Below are positions 34,503 to 43,542 of a DNA stretch of 64,000 nucleotides, piece by piece. Source of the stretch: Sporosarcina luteola (lineage in GTDB: Bacteria; Bacillota; Bacilli; Bacillales_A; Planococcaceae); assembly GCA_014204635.1 (NCBI GenBank), contig JACHLS010000006.1:124001-188000 (forward strand). Reading direction: 5' to 3'. The first letter of the stretch is position 1; every line of letters starts with the position of its first letter. Position numbers and translations under genes: made by a program. Below the pieces are notes generated by a model. The model did no database searches, was not told where the DNA came from, and saw only the letters and a program-made list of their open reading frames with translations.

Positions 34503-35414
34503 TCACGCTTTGTCTTTTTCTTTAATCGGCACAAATATTTCCATCGTCAACTTTTTGTAAATCCAGTCATGGCAAAGTTCATCGTAATACTCAAAATCAT
34601 AACCCTGCTCATCGACTTCGTAGGACGATTCGGGCAGCCAATCCTCCAATATGTATTTCCACGTCCCTTTGATCGCCGATACAAACTGCTTTACATCAAC
34701 CGGAGGAATTTTAAACACCGCATATACTGCAGGTTTTATGTGCAGCTTCGTCAAGCCTTCTGGCAGTTGGACACCTTCATCGTAATCGACTGCAAATAAA
34801 TAAGTAAATGTTTGATCCATGTTCCTGTCATTCAGGTTTACACAATACTCACCATGTTTTTTGGGAGATAGTGTTTTATACAACATCGTTTCGATCGCCT
34901 CTTCCGGCTTGATGCGCTGATCCCAGAATGCAGGAGCATCTCTTGTGTACAACACATTGTCCATCTTGCTTTGATAGGTTTTTCCGGCTATCGTAAAGCT
35001 GTCTTTATGTACAATTTTCGGTTGCATGACGACGCCACCTACTTCTTTTGCGTGCAAGTTCAATAAATCCAGTTTAGGCGGCAGCGAAGTGGGACAATGG
35101 AGCCGATACAAGCTTGGAGGACTGCCGAATACTCGTTTAAATGCCTTTGTAAATCCTGAGTGTGTTTCAAATCCGTACTCCATAGCAATATCAATCACTT
35201 TTCTGCCATTCACCAGCTCATACAATACGTACTGCAGCTTCCGTTTCACAACATAATCCATAACGGTATAGCCGATCTGCTGATGAAAGAGGCGGTAAAA
35301 ATGGAAAGGAGAGTATCCAATCATCTTTGCCAATTCCTCGGGTTTGATCTCTTCCTTTATCCGTTCTTCAATACGATCAATGACCTTTTGCAATAAGTAT
35401 ATCTGCTGAATCAA
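34503..35414 (-). CDS. AraC-family regulator with GyrI-like effector domain
   Basis: A 303-residue transcription factor of the Rob/SoxS-plus-effector type: two N-terminal AraC helix-turn-helix motifs (about residues 15-105, KVIDIAMEYGFETHSGFTKAFKRVFGSPP) and a C-terminal GyrI-like domain (about 125-298, beginning MQPKIVHKDSFTIAGKTYQ) that binds small lipophilic molecules in relatives. ATG 35414. Single gene with its own terminator. Targets unknown; the divergent downstream region holds only the small 35729 gene. Confidence 0.9.
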   Translation of the reverse strand: MIQQIYLLQKVIDRIEERIKEEIKPEELAKMIGYSPFHFYRLFHQQIGYTVMDYVVKRKLQYVLYELVNGRKVIDIAMEYGFETHSGFTKAFKRVFGSPPSLYRLHCPTSLPPKLDLLNLHAKEVGGVVMQPKIVHKDSFTIAGKTYQSKMDNVLYTRDAPAFWDQRIKPEEAIETMLYKTLSPKKHGEYCVNLNDRNMDQTFTYLFAVDYDEGVQLPEGLTKLHIKPAVYAVFKIPPVDVKQFVSAIKGTWKYILEDWLPESSYEVDEQGYDFEYYDELCHDWIYKKLTMEIFVPIKEKDKA

Positions 35415-35728
35415 AAACGACCACCTTTATCTACATTTCTTCTTGTTTTCATTATACGTAAAAAAATGGGTTCGGGCAGCACTTTTTCGACAATTCACTT
35501 AAAAGCACCATAAATCATAATTTATACCGATTGATATGGTTGTCCAAAGTGGTGAAGCTGAAATATTCCATTGAAGTGTCTTAAAAGTATTGATGCTATT
35601 CTGTGGAGCCTATAAAATCAAAGCATCAAATGCGTTCATAACTTATTGTCATCAGGAAGCATACATATTGTATTTAAAAAGGAAGACAAGCAGAAAATAT
35701 GAATAAAATGAAGCCAGGGGGAATTAAC
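35415..35728. other. Intergenic region between the AraC gene and the 80-codon gene
   Basis: About 310 AT-rich bases. I see only the ribosome site of the next gene (AGGGGGAA) and scattered T-rich tracts, with no clear operator or terminator. Confidence 0.4.
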
Positions 35729-35941
35729 ATGACAGCTAAGAAATCATTGGCCGATTATCAGAGCGCATATGAGGAAATCATCCATTCGGATCAACCTAAG
35801 AGGGATATACTGCTGGCAGGGTTGATGAATGAAATGGAGAAGCAGTTCGAGATTCCCATGATAAGAAATGAAGCTTGGATTAGGGAGAACCCAGAGATTG
35901 CAGCCATGTACAGAAAACTATCCATTACACGGACGTTGTAA
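35729..35941 (+). CDS. Small protein of unknown function
   Basis: A soluble 70-residue protein (MTAKKSLADYQSAYEEII...), mostly helical, charged, no membrane segment. Start at ATG 35729 with AGGGGGAATTAAC upstream. The last codons (YRKLSITRTL) run into the stop just before the Uma2 relic. No family recognised; it may be complete or may itself have lost its C-terminus. Confidence 0.55.
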   Translation: MTAKKSLADYQSAYEEIIHSDQPKRDILLAGLMNEMEKQFEIPMIRNEAWIRENPEIAAMYRKLSITRTL

Positions 35942-35988
35942 AGAAGGACTATCTTAACGCCTTGCAAGAAGGCGGGGGTAAGAAAGAG

Positions 35989-36210
35989 ATGCCAAGCAAC
36001 ACCAACGACTCTACAAGAATGTTATACGTAGCGGGAAGAAACGGACGATTTATGGAATATACAGATGGACTTATTCTAATGGTTCCTTCGCCCACTACAC
36101 ATCACCAGCATATTTCGAGCCGACTTCACTGCATGCTCTTTAACTTCTGATCCGGGCCTTTTGATGTTGAACTGACAGGTGAAACGCTTAGGGCATCCCT
36201 GATATTTTGA
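35989..36210 (+). pseudogene. Uma2-family nuclease relic with internal stop
   Basis: Reads MEYTDGLILMVPSPTTHHQHISSRLHCMLFNF, then TGA, then in the same frame SGPFDVELTGETLRASLIF and a stop. This is the Uma2 (DUF820, PD-(D/E)XK fold) pattern: ...YTDG-x-I-x-M-xxPS-xxHQ-x-IS-x-RLH...APFDVEL. The internal stop at 36148-36150 and the early end mean the gene is dead. Uma2 genes often occur in many copies in Firmicutes and cyanobacteria. Confidence 0.6.
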
Positions 36211-36429
36211 GTGGAATGCGAGTGTCTAAAACAAACCAAAACACGTTCATTGCCGACCGTTTTCAGCAGGCAATGAACGCCTTGAGGTTACGCTTGCTTC
36301 ATGAAATCGTATGCCTATCGCAATTAAGAATACCCGACCATACAGTTGCAACGCTGGACGTTCAGCTTCACTCTTCCAACCGTTTTTTATTTACCACTTA
36401 GCCTGTAGTGTTACTTGGGCTTAACCCGA
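36211..36429. other. Region between the Uma2 relic and the symporter gene
   Basis: About 220 bases holding the GTTCATT-family hairpin (36244-36279). The rest shows no gene. Confidence 0.4.
36236..36279 (-). terminator. Terminator of the symporter operon, GTTCATT family
   Basis: Perfect 11-base arms CGTTCATTGCC (36244-36254) and GGCAATGAACG (36269-36279); on the minus strand the hairpin is followed by TGTTTTGG. It lies about 150 bases past the symporter stop. Related hairpins flank the second SLH gene (38845-38888 and 40574-40614). Confidence 0.6.
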
Positions 36430-37998
36430 TTACGAGACTTCTTCTTTCGCATGTACTTTCCGCATGAACAAGTTCACGTCTGCCGGCACTTTCCCATCCA
36501 ATTTGGATACGATATATACAGACAAGAATCCGATCGGAACAGTAATGATGCCTGGGACTCTAAATTGCAAGGCTTCCGGCAGCACCGAAGAGAAAAAGAT
36601 CATGAACAAGGAAGCTAATAGGCCCATCACGAGGCCGGCAATGGCTCCTTTTTCAGTGATGCCCCGCCACCAGATGCCGAGTATGAAAATTGGTGCAAAT
36701 GTGCTGGCCCCAACGGTAAAAGCAAGCGCAACAAGGTGACCGATTGAAGCAGTCTTGACCAGTAGACCAAGGACTCCGTAAAACACACCGAGAAATACAA
36801 TTGCCCATTTTCCCGCACGGACTCGCTGCTTTTGAGTTAGTTCTTTCTTTGAAAACTTTGCATATAAGTCATGGGCAATTGCTCCCGAGCTGGCAATAAA
36901 AAGTCCCGACAAGTTCGAGAAAATCGCTGCAAACGCTCCCGCAATGACAAACCCCAGCAGCCATTGGCCTCCTAAAGCCGTAGCGATGGACGGGACAACC
37001 ATGTTATCGCCGCCGGTCACCAAATTCCTCATCACTTCAGTACTTGCATTCCCTTCCAAAAAAATAGCTCTGCCAACTACACCGAGATATACCGCTAGCC
37101 CAAAGAATAGACTGGCGATACCAATCGACATTACTGCAGACTTACGGGCAGCCTTGGCATTTGGGTTCGTATAAAAGCGCAATAAAATATGGGGAAGCCC
37201 GAGGACTCCCAGCGCAAGTCCAATCAACATGGAAAAGCTATGCCAAAAGTTTGGATTGAATAAGCCCGATTTGTACCATTGTTCCCCGTTAAACGCTATA
37301 TCTTTTCCACTTTCTGTGAAATTTCCTGTATTCGCAATGGTTCCGCTAAATTCACTGATGACAGCCAATATTTTCTGGTAATGAAATCCGCCGTAAATGG
37401 CAGCCGCCACCATAATGATAAAAGCGAACAAGCGGATCCAAAGCTCTAACGCCTGATTTAATGTGGTCCCCTTCATTCCGCCGACCCCGACATAGAAAAT
37501 CATGACAAGACTTGTAAATAAAATACCGAATTCATAGGAAGTGCCGAAAAACATGCTTAAAATGGATGCAGCCCCTAGCAGCTGCGGCGCTGCATAAAAA
37601 CCCGAAATCGCTAAAACAACAATGACTGCTATAATCCTGGCCCGTTTGCTGTGAAACCGATACGCCACAAAATCAGCAACGGTATACGCTCCCAAACGAC
37701 GCAACGGTCCTGCAACAAATAATGCCAAAAGAGTTAATCCAATTGAAAAGCTAAATGTATAAAATGCTCCATCATAACCGATTGTAAAGGTAAGACCGGC
37801 GAGACCGAGAAACGTAGCAGCACTCAAGTAGTCTCCTGCAATCGCGGAACCATTCGTAAACCATCCGAATTGACGGCCCCCTACAAAAAAATCGCTAGCA
37901 TTCTCATTTCTTTTTGACAGATACGTTATATAGACAATTGTCCCTAACAGCAATATGGTAAAAAGATATTTTGGATCAAGGAGTATTTGCATGGTCAA
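36430..37998 (-). CDS. Sodium:solute symporter, acetate-type (ActP-like)
   Basis: SSS-family Na+ symporter of 522 residues with 13 predicted membrane segments. The stretch NASDFFVGGRQFGWFTNGSAIAGDYLSAATFLG is the ActP/cation-acetate symporter hallmark in a form cut by conservative changes, and FVAYRFHSKRARII, GVGGMKGTTLNQALE follow as in the family. The preceding gene encodes a DUF485 protein and overlaps it by 4 bases; DUF485-SSS pairs are the usual ActP operon (yjcH-actP), so acetate or another short carboxylate is the likely substrate (inference). ATG 37998. Confidence 0.9.
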   Translation of the reverse strand: MTMQILLDPKYLFTILLLGTIVYITYLSKRNENASDFFVGGRQFGWFTNGSAIAGDYLSAATFLGLAGLTFTIGYDGAFYTFSFSIGLTLLALFVAGPLRRLGAYTVADFVAYRFHSKRARIIAVIVVLAISGFYAAPQLLGAASILSMFFGTSYEFGILFTSLVMIFYVGVGGMKGTTLNQALELWIRLFAFIIMVAAAIYGGFHYQKILAVISEFSGTIANTGNFTESGKDIAFNGEQWYKSGLFNPNFWHSFSMLIGLALGVLGLPHILLRFYTNPNAKAARKSAVMSIGIASLFFGLAVYLGVVGRAIFLEGNASTEVMRNLVTGGDNMVVPSIATALGGQWLLGFVIAGAFAAIFSNLSGLFIASSGAIAHDLYAKFSKKELTQKQRVRAGKWAIVFLGVFYGVLGLLVKTASIGHLVALAFTVGASTFAPIFILGIWWRGITEKGAIAGLVMGLLASLFMIFFSSVLPEALQFRVPGIITVPIGFLSVYIVSKLDGKVPADVNLFMRKVHAKEEVS

Positions 37999-38408
37999 AC
38001 AGTCTCCTTCTCTTTTTCATTTTGAACTGCAGGCGTGATTGTCTCACCTTTCTTTTCCGTATTGCCGGTTGCATGTACCGCAGTCGCAGCTTTTTTCTCC
38101 CATCTCTCATAGAGTTTCGTGTGCACAAACGCAATCAGGAAAGCCATGACCATAGCAAATATTGCTGTTAAAAACCAACTGGCAGACATACCGCCGAACA
38201 GTTTCGTAAAAGCCCATTCCGGTTTAAACCAATTCATCACCGGCACTGACAGCACGAAAAGAAAATAAATAATAGTCAACGATAACCCGGTTCGAAATTC
38301 GGTCTTGGCAATATATTTTGTTTCCTCATCCAGCTCTGGCAACTCTTTGATATCAATTGTTTCCCCAGGCTCATCTGTCAGGACAAATTCCTTTTCTTCC
38401 AAATCCAT
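37995..38408 (-). CDS. DUF485 membrane protein, symporter partner
   Basis: A 137-residue protein with two membrane segments (about residues 49-72 and 84-108) and hydrophilic ends; the central LxxIYFLFVLSVPVMNWF...FTKLFGG pattern is DUF485 (YjcH). Family members precede ActP-type symporters and may help their membrane assembly. The N-terminal 30 residues are strikingly acidic (EEKEFVLTDEPGETIDIKE). ATG 38408; it overlaps the symporter gene. Confidence 0.87.
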   Translation of the reverse strand: MDLEEKEFVLTDEPGETIDIKELPELDEETKYIAKTEFRTGLSLTIIYFLFVLSVPVMNWFKPEWAFTKLFGGMSASWFLTAIFAMVMAFLIAFVHTKLYERWEKKAATAVHATGNTEKKGETITPAVQNEKEKETV

Positions 38409-38844
38409 TTCAACTCCCTTGTTATTTGGTCTATGTGCTGAATCAGCTTCCAGTCAAACATGCTAGGCTACATGCTTGAGACTGGATTTTACAGGTTGTT
38501 GCACAAAACAATCATTTCCCCAGAACGCTCTCTACTACGAATGTTTTTTCCATCCCTTTCTTATTTTTCGGTTGGTGAAGGTTGACATGAATGACAAATG
38601 ACCACCTACTATTTCCGATTATACTGAACTTTTTAAAAGTTTCAATAAGTATTTTTCCTTACAATACCATGCAGCTTTCTCAAACGGCCTCAATCTCTAT
38701 GAAATTCATTACCAAGAGGCATTTTTTCTCTCTTTATAGGTAGGTTCTTTTAAACAAACTTCAACCCAAAATGAAATTACATAGAACGCTAAAGGGGTGT
38801 CAAATAGCATAATGATCACCCTGCGAACACCTAAGACAATGAAA
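38409..38844. other. Gene-free stretch upstream of the symporter operon
   Basis: About 435 bases with no gene. It must hold the symporter promoter (on the minus strand), but I cannot pick out a convincing -35/-10 pair or a catabolite-response element. Confidence 0.4.
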
Positions 38845-38888
38845 AAGACGTCCATGGTCGACCTAGTTAGGTCAACAATGAACGTCTT
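38838..38888 (-). terminator. Terminator of SLH gene 2, GTTCATT family
   Basis: Arms AAGACGTTCATTGTTGACC and GGTCGACCATGGACGTCTT (imperfect) around a 6-base loop, followed on the minus strand by TTTCATTG. About 90 bases past the SLH stop. Confidence 0.75.
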
Positions 38889-38981
38889 GAAATGATGCCC
38901 ACCTCAATGGGGAGCAAGGCTTTGAACTGCATTCTCACAAGTCAATAGACAGCACAACCATTTTGCTGTATGTCTACTGCG

Positions 38982-40478
38982 TCATTTCATGTAATCATGG
39001 ATGTACGGCCGTGCCGTCACATGTAGAATGGTACCTAACTGCTCAACTTGGATAGACACGCCTTCAAAGTAGAGGAAGTCGTCGCCAGGGTAGGCGAGCA
39101 CACGGTCATCCGGAAATTCCACTTGAAATGTTCCGCTTTTTTTCGCTTCTGCGCGGAATATATTGGTGCCTTTCTCCCTGGTCACAACGGCAATCTGCTC
39201 CGAGCCTTTCGGGATAATAACCGTTCCAATTTTATGCCCAGGCTTTAAAGAGTAGTCATCGTTATTGCTCAAATCAACAGAATGTGTCGTTCTTTCCTGC
39301 AGCGTCTGGAAGCTGTAATAGAAATGCGCTGTTTTTTGCTTCGCCTCTATGCCGTACCGGCTTTCCCGGCCATTCTTGAAGCGCACTGTTGCAATGTATT
39401 GACCGGATTTGTCGATATCAATACAGAGATAGTCATGCGCAAATTTTTTGCAATGCTTGAATGCCACGTTGCCATTTATCGGCTTTCCCTCCATCGTTGC
39501 AAGAGAGACCTGTTCCACTTGCTTTGTCTGCTCAAGTGTCATATCGAGACTGACGGCAGTCGGGAGATGTTCGTCCGTCTCTTCCAATGTCACACTCCAT
39601 TCGCCATCCGTTTTCTTGACATGCACGTAATATTTTTTGGAATTCGTTTCATCTGGAAAATAGATACTGCCTTCACCGAAGCTGAGTGTGCCGGTCCCTT
39701 CTTTCAGCGGAACGATCTGCAGACGATCGCCCGTGTAACCCGCCGGTGTTTTACGGCCTGTCACCAATGCAGCCTTGAAAATCCCAGGATTCTTCTCTTC
39801 ATCATTGAACCATTCGATCCTCTTCCATCCATATTCACTTGGCTGCAGTATCTTCATTTGAGGCTTCGATTCTTCCGTCGCCTTCAATAATTTGGCTGCC
39901 TGTCCCCTAGTGATGGAAGCGTTCGGGCTGAAGGTCGTTGGAGACGTTCCCGTTGTGATGCCAAGATGATAGATAATTAAGATGTTCTGACTATGCGAAA
40001 CGTAAGAGTAATTTTTCACATCCTTGAATGGGTTCTCGTCTGTGACATAGCGTGGCAGATCGAACGCTTTCACAAGAATCGACGCCATCTGCCCCCGTTT
40101 GATGGGATCATTCGGCCCAAAACGGCCATCCTCATAGCCACCAATGATTTCTTTCTCCGCCAATGCGGCAATTGCCTTGTAATAGCCGTTCTTCGTTGAT
40201 ACATCTTTAAAACCAGGATTCTTCACCTGATTTGTATCCAGATCAAGCATCTTCGCGATGATGGCTGCCGCCTGTCCCCTAGTGATCGGATTGCCCGGTT
40301 TAAACGTGCCATCCGGATACCCTCCGATAATATTCCGTCCCGCCAGTTCATACACTGCTTCCGCAAAATGCTTCGATGCCGGCACATCAGAAAATTGGGG
40401 TGCACTTGCTGCGGTGCCCGTAACAGGTAAACTGACCGCGAGCAAAAGTGCACCAAACGCCGTAAGTAGTTTCCTCAA
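38982..40478 (-). CDS. SLH-domain cell-surface protein 2
   Basis: A 498-residue secreted protein, paralogue of the one at 17182: signal peptide (RKLLTAFGALLLAVSLPVTGTAA), three SLH domains (about residues 30-215, with FKPGNPITRGQAAAI, FGPNDPIKRGQMASI and FSPNASITRGQAAKL cores) and a C-terminal region of about 280 residues with the same order of motifs as the first copy (TGDRLQIVPLKEGT, ATVRFKNGRESRYGIEAKQ). The SLH half is more alike between copies than the rest. TTG start at 40478 with GAGAGGATGG upstream. The C-terminal part ends in predicted beta-strands (IAVVTREKGTNIFRAEAKK). A wall-anchored adhesin or enzyme cannot be distinguished. Confidence 0.86.
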   Translation of the reverse strand: MRKLLTAFGALLLAVSLPVTGTAASAPQFSDVPASKHFAEAVYELAGRNIIGGYPDGTFKPGNPITRGQAAAIIAKMLDLDTNQVKNPGFKDVSTKNGYYKAIAALAEKEIIGGYEDGRFGPNDPIKRGQMASILVKAFDLPRYVTDENPFKDVKNYSYVSHSQNILIIYHLGITTGTSPTTFSPNASITRGQAAKLLKATEESKPQMKILQPSEYGWKRIEWFNDEEKNPGIFKAALVTGRKTPAGYTGDRLQIVPLKEGTGTLSFGEGSIYFPDETNSKKYYVHVKKTDGEWSVTLEETDEHLPTAVSLDMTLEQTKQVEQVSLATMEGKPINGNVAFKHCKKFAHDYLCIDIDKSGQYIATVRFKNGRESRYGIEAKQKTAHFYYSFQTLQERTTHSVDLSNNDDYSLKPGHKIGTVIIPKGSEQIAVVTREKGTNIFRAEAKKSGTFQVEFPDDRVLAYPGDDFLYFEGVSIQVEQLGTILHVTARPYIHDYMK

Positions 40479-40566
40479 TAGTTTCCATCCTCTCTGTTTT
40501 TATACTAATCTTGGAATTACCGTATAGACGAGAGATTTCCGGAAAAGTTTCAAAGAAAAATAGCAA

Positions 40567-40614
40567 TAATAAAAGACGCTCATTTTCCCATAGCTAGGCG
40601 GTTAATGAACGTCT
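40567..40614 (-). terminator. Terminator of the isoprenyl synthase gene, GTTCATT family
   Basis: Minus-strand imperfect hairpin AGACGTTCATT...AATGAGCGTCT with inner pairing CCGCCTAGCTATGG, followed by TTTTATTATTG. Shares the AGACGTTCATT arm and the CTAG core with the hairpin at 38845-38888. Confidence 0.7.
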
Positions 40615-40702
40615 GGTCGATCAAGATAATGGGTGGAGAAAATCTACAAGCATCTTACCATACATTTTGATTGTTATGTAACAGCTCAATGTCACCAATC
40701 AT

Positions 40703-43066
40703 TTAGTTGTCCCTACTGATAATATAATTTAAAAAGTGTTCCAAATAGGTTGTTTTCTGTTGCATCTGTTGCAACAATTCCATGGCAGTGCAGTAATGAT
40801 CCCACATCGCTTTACGGGCACCGTCAGCTCCAAGAACCGATACGAAAGTCGTATGATTGTTTTCGGCATCTTTGCCAGTTGGCTTTCCGAGCGATGCCAT
40901 GTCGCCTTCGATGTCGAGCAAGTCATCCTTGATTTGAAAAGCGATGCCGGCATGATAGGCAAAACGCTTTACCTTTTCCAGTTCAGATTCCTGCTTCCCT
41001 GCCAAAATTGCAGGCATGACGAGCGTGGCCTCGAATGCTAAGCCGGTTTTATAAAAGCACATGGCATGCAACTGATCTAACGTCAATTGCTTGCCTTTGG
41101 AATTCAAGTCCATCGCTTGGCCTTTACACATTTCCGTTGTCACTCCAGCCGAATAGCGGATCAAACGAAGCACAGCTTGCGAATCAAACTGATCGAGCGA
41201 CGCTTGTTCCTCCACCGCCTTTTGGCTCAAGTAAAGACCTGATAATTCAGCTACAGCCGTGTTATATACGTGATGTACCGTCGGACGTCCCCTGCGGAAG
41301 GACGAATTGTCTTGGGACGGCAAGTCATCGAAGATGAGAGATGCGGTATGCATATATTCCAATGATTTGAGTAAAGGCATGATGGCAGATGGATCCAGCC
41401 CATATTCATGAACGCCCATCACCCATGTCATGATGGGCCGTAGCCGCTTTCCATCCCCTTGCAGGCTGTAATTTGCAGCCTCGATGACCGCTTCCTCTAA
41501 GAAAGATTCTCTTCCGTCTTCTGGAATATGTAAAGCTGCATTGATTTGACCGCGTACCGTATCTATCATTTCTAAAAATGCTTCCCGCTCTTGATCATTA
41601 GCCCTGAAATTAGCAATCATGTGATCACGCAGCAGTTTATCAAAGAACTCGACATCATCTGCTTTTCGGACCATCTTTTGTATAAGCTGATCGAATTTAG
41701 ATTGTCCAGTTGCAAATACTTGCATCACTTCGGTGTATTTATCGTCTCCCATACGTTCCTTAAAACGTTTTAATCCATTTACTGCACGGTTTAGCATGAT
41801 GTCACATGTCTTTTTATCTGAATCATACACGTTATGAATCAAGTGGCAGATGACCGTCCAGTAGAGTGCAAAAGGATTGATGAGATCCGGCCGCGTTGTA
41901 TGGTATTTCATGTAATACGTATACGGCGTTACGGCGCCAGCCTCGAGGTCGTCAAACATATCTGCGAAATCATCGGCCAGCTGGTTGTAAATACCGTAAA
42001 AGAATGTTCGTTTGTCAAACCCGTCATCCCCTTCTACGCTAAGAACCGAACGAGCCATCAAACGAGAAGAAGCAGACTTTAAAATAACCGGAACATAAAG
42101 ATCTTCATTCGTATAGGTTGCGTCGAGTAGATCCTTTTCCCTGTCCACTTCCTGCGAATGAAAAAACACATAGGATTGCTCGAAAAAGTCTGCCTTTGTC
42201 TCCTGCCGTAGATGGCCTTCAATATAGGCAAAAGCATCCCGAAGCTCCGAATGGATTGGACGAATCAGCTCCTCGTTTTCTCCTGCCCAGTCCCCTAATT
42301 CGGGGACGGATCCTGTCACAAGGGTTGTTCGGATCAAATCGGAATATTGTCTTTTCTCTTCACCGGATAAAACATCCGAGTCCAACAGATCATCAATGAA
42401 AGGATACGTCAGGCCATACGAATAGCCCAAACGGATCGCTCCATCCAATCGCCGTGCCCGCTCTTCATCTGGAATCTCCTCTCCCATCTCTTCTATCTGG
42501 TGCAAGACGACCCCGGCCACTATCTTAATGAGCTTCCGCTTCGCTTCGTCTGCCTTCATCCCTTCAGGAATTATGGAGGACACGAACTTCAATTTGTTCA
42601 GCAACCAGATGATTGTCGTCTCAACGCCTTCCTTCTGAGCCCAACGATATAACCCGGCGATGCTGAACATCTCTGCATTTCCCTCGTTTTCCGAGGACGT
42701 AAAGTGTTCTTTTACATCATCAACGATAAGCTGAATCCGGTTTTGTACTTGCGGTGAATGAAGCGACTTGCCTAGATCCCGCAAGTAAATGTAAGAAATA
42801 CTTCGATGCAAATAATTTTCAAGTTTTCCAGAGTAATTAAGCCATTGAATCGTATTATAATATCCTCGCTTGGATTTTTTCTTTCCACGTGAAAACAGTG
42901 AATAATGATGAATGTGATTCTGTTTCCACGACTGTATATCTTTCGTTAAGGCAGTAGCATAAATCTGATTTGCGAGCTGTCCAGATAGAGTCGCAAAATA
43001 TTCCGCGGCCTTCCTCTCAGCAAGCTGATACACCGCATCGGTATTATCTTGTATTCTTACATTCAT
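40703..43066 (-). CDS. Two-module isoprenyl diphosphate synthase-like protein
   Basis: A 787-residue protein. The C-terminal module (about residues 500-787) is a complete short-chain trans-isoprenyl diphosphate synthase: GDGKRLRP (538-545), first Asp-rich motif DDLPSQD with RRGRP (580-595), KTGLAFE, and second Asp-rich motif FQIKDDLLD (710-718). The N-terminal 450 residues are all-helical and also carry isoprenoid-synthase-like acidic motifs, FIDDLLD (223-229) and NQLADDFADMFDDLE (361-375), but no GGKRLRP. So it is a fusion of a diverged class I terpenoid-fold domain with a GGPP/FPP-type synthase. A normal synthase is about 300 residues. ATG 43066. No other terpenoid gene is nearby. Product unknown; a fused prenyltransferase-terpene cyclase is one possibility. 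Confidence 0.82.
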   Translation of the reverse strand: MNVRIQDNTDAVYQLAERKAAEYFATLSGQLANQIYATALTKDIQSWKQNHIHHYSLFSRGKKKSKRGYYNTIQWLNYSGKLENYLHRSISYIYLRDLGKSLHSPQVQNRIQLIVDDVKEHFTSSENEGNAEMFSIAGLYRWAQKEGVETTIIWLLNKLKFVSSIIPEGMKADEAKRKLIKIVAGVVLHQIEEMGEEIPDEERARRLDGAIRLGYSYGLTYPFIDDLLDSDVLSGEEKRQYSDLIRTTLVTGSVPELGDWAGENEELIRPIHSELRDAFAYIEGHLRQETKADFFEQSYVFFHSQEVDREKDLLDATYTNEDLYVPVILKSASSRLMARSVLSVEGDDGFDKRTFFYGIYNQLADDFADMFDDLEAGAVTPYTYYMKYHTTRPDLINPFALYWTVICHLIHNVYDSDKKTCDIMLNRAVNGLKRFKERMGDDKYTEVMQVFATGQSKFDQLIQKMVRKADDVEFFDKLLRDHMIANFRANDQEREAFLEMIDTVRGQINAALHIPEDGRESFLEEAVIEAANYSLQGDGKRLRPIMTWVMGVHEYGLDPSAIMPLLKSLEYMHTASLIFDDLPSQDNSSFRRGRPTVHHVYNTAVAELSGLYLSQKAVEEQASLDQFDSQAVLRLIRYSAGVTTEMCKGQAMDLNSKGKQLTLDQLHAMCFYKTGLAFEATLVMPAILAGKQESELEKVKRFAYHAGIAFQIKDDLLDIEGDMASLGKPTGKDAENNHTTFVSVLGADGARKAMWDHYCTAMELLQQMQQKTTYLEHFLNYIISRDN

Positions 43067-43542
43067 CCTACATTCCCTCTGCTTTATGTTTTTTTAGTGT
43101 CTGTACAATAATTCAACTCCACTATATGCTAAGGGACGGTATTGTTTGCATGAGGGATGCAGTCGCCTGTTAAATCCTGCTATTCCCCAGCGAATTTAGC
43201 AAGGGCAGTTAATTTTAATCGTATAGAAAGGGCCTCTCACTGACGGTTTCGTATACGGTTTTCAATAACTTATGTGCCGACACTCATACAAGTGGTCCTG
43301 ATCTTTCAGACCACGTCAGCTGTTCCAACATTTCTTTTACTAGAGAGTCCTTGTGTCAACTTCGATTCGGCTAGGACAAGCCAGTACTCTACCAGATCAT
43401 TGAACCAACTCTTCCATCCAACCGAATTGATTCTTCAACAGGAATCTTTCAAATTTCGAATCAAGTGATTTCGCTACTTGGCAACACGACCAAAGAACTC
43501 CACTGCATTATCCCTTTTGATAAATCACAAGAATGCAATGCG
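43067..43542. other. Gene-free stretch upstream of the isoprenyl synthase
   Basis: About 475 bases between the synthase start and the stop of the 43543 gene (both on the minus strand). No gene, terminator or convincing promoter recognised. The short open frames here have no family features. Confidence 0.4.

Noticed and set aside
39282..39890. A 202-codon plus-strand frame
   Set aside because: It is antisense to the second SLH protein, Cys- and Arg-rich, and without a ribosome site: a shadow of a real gene.
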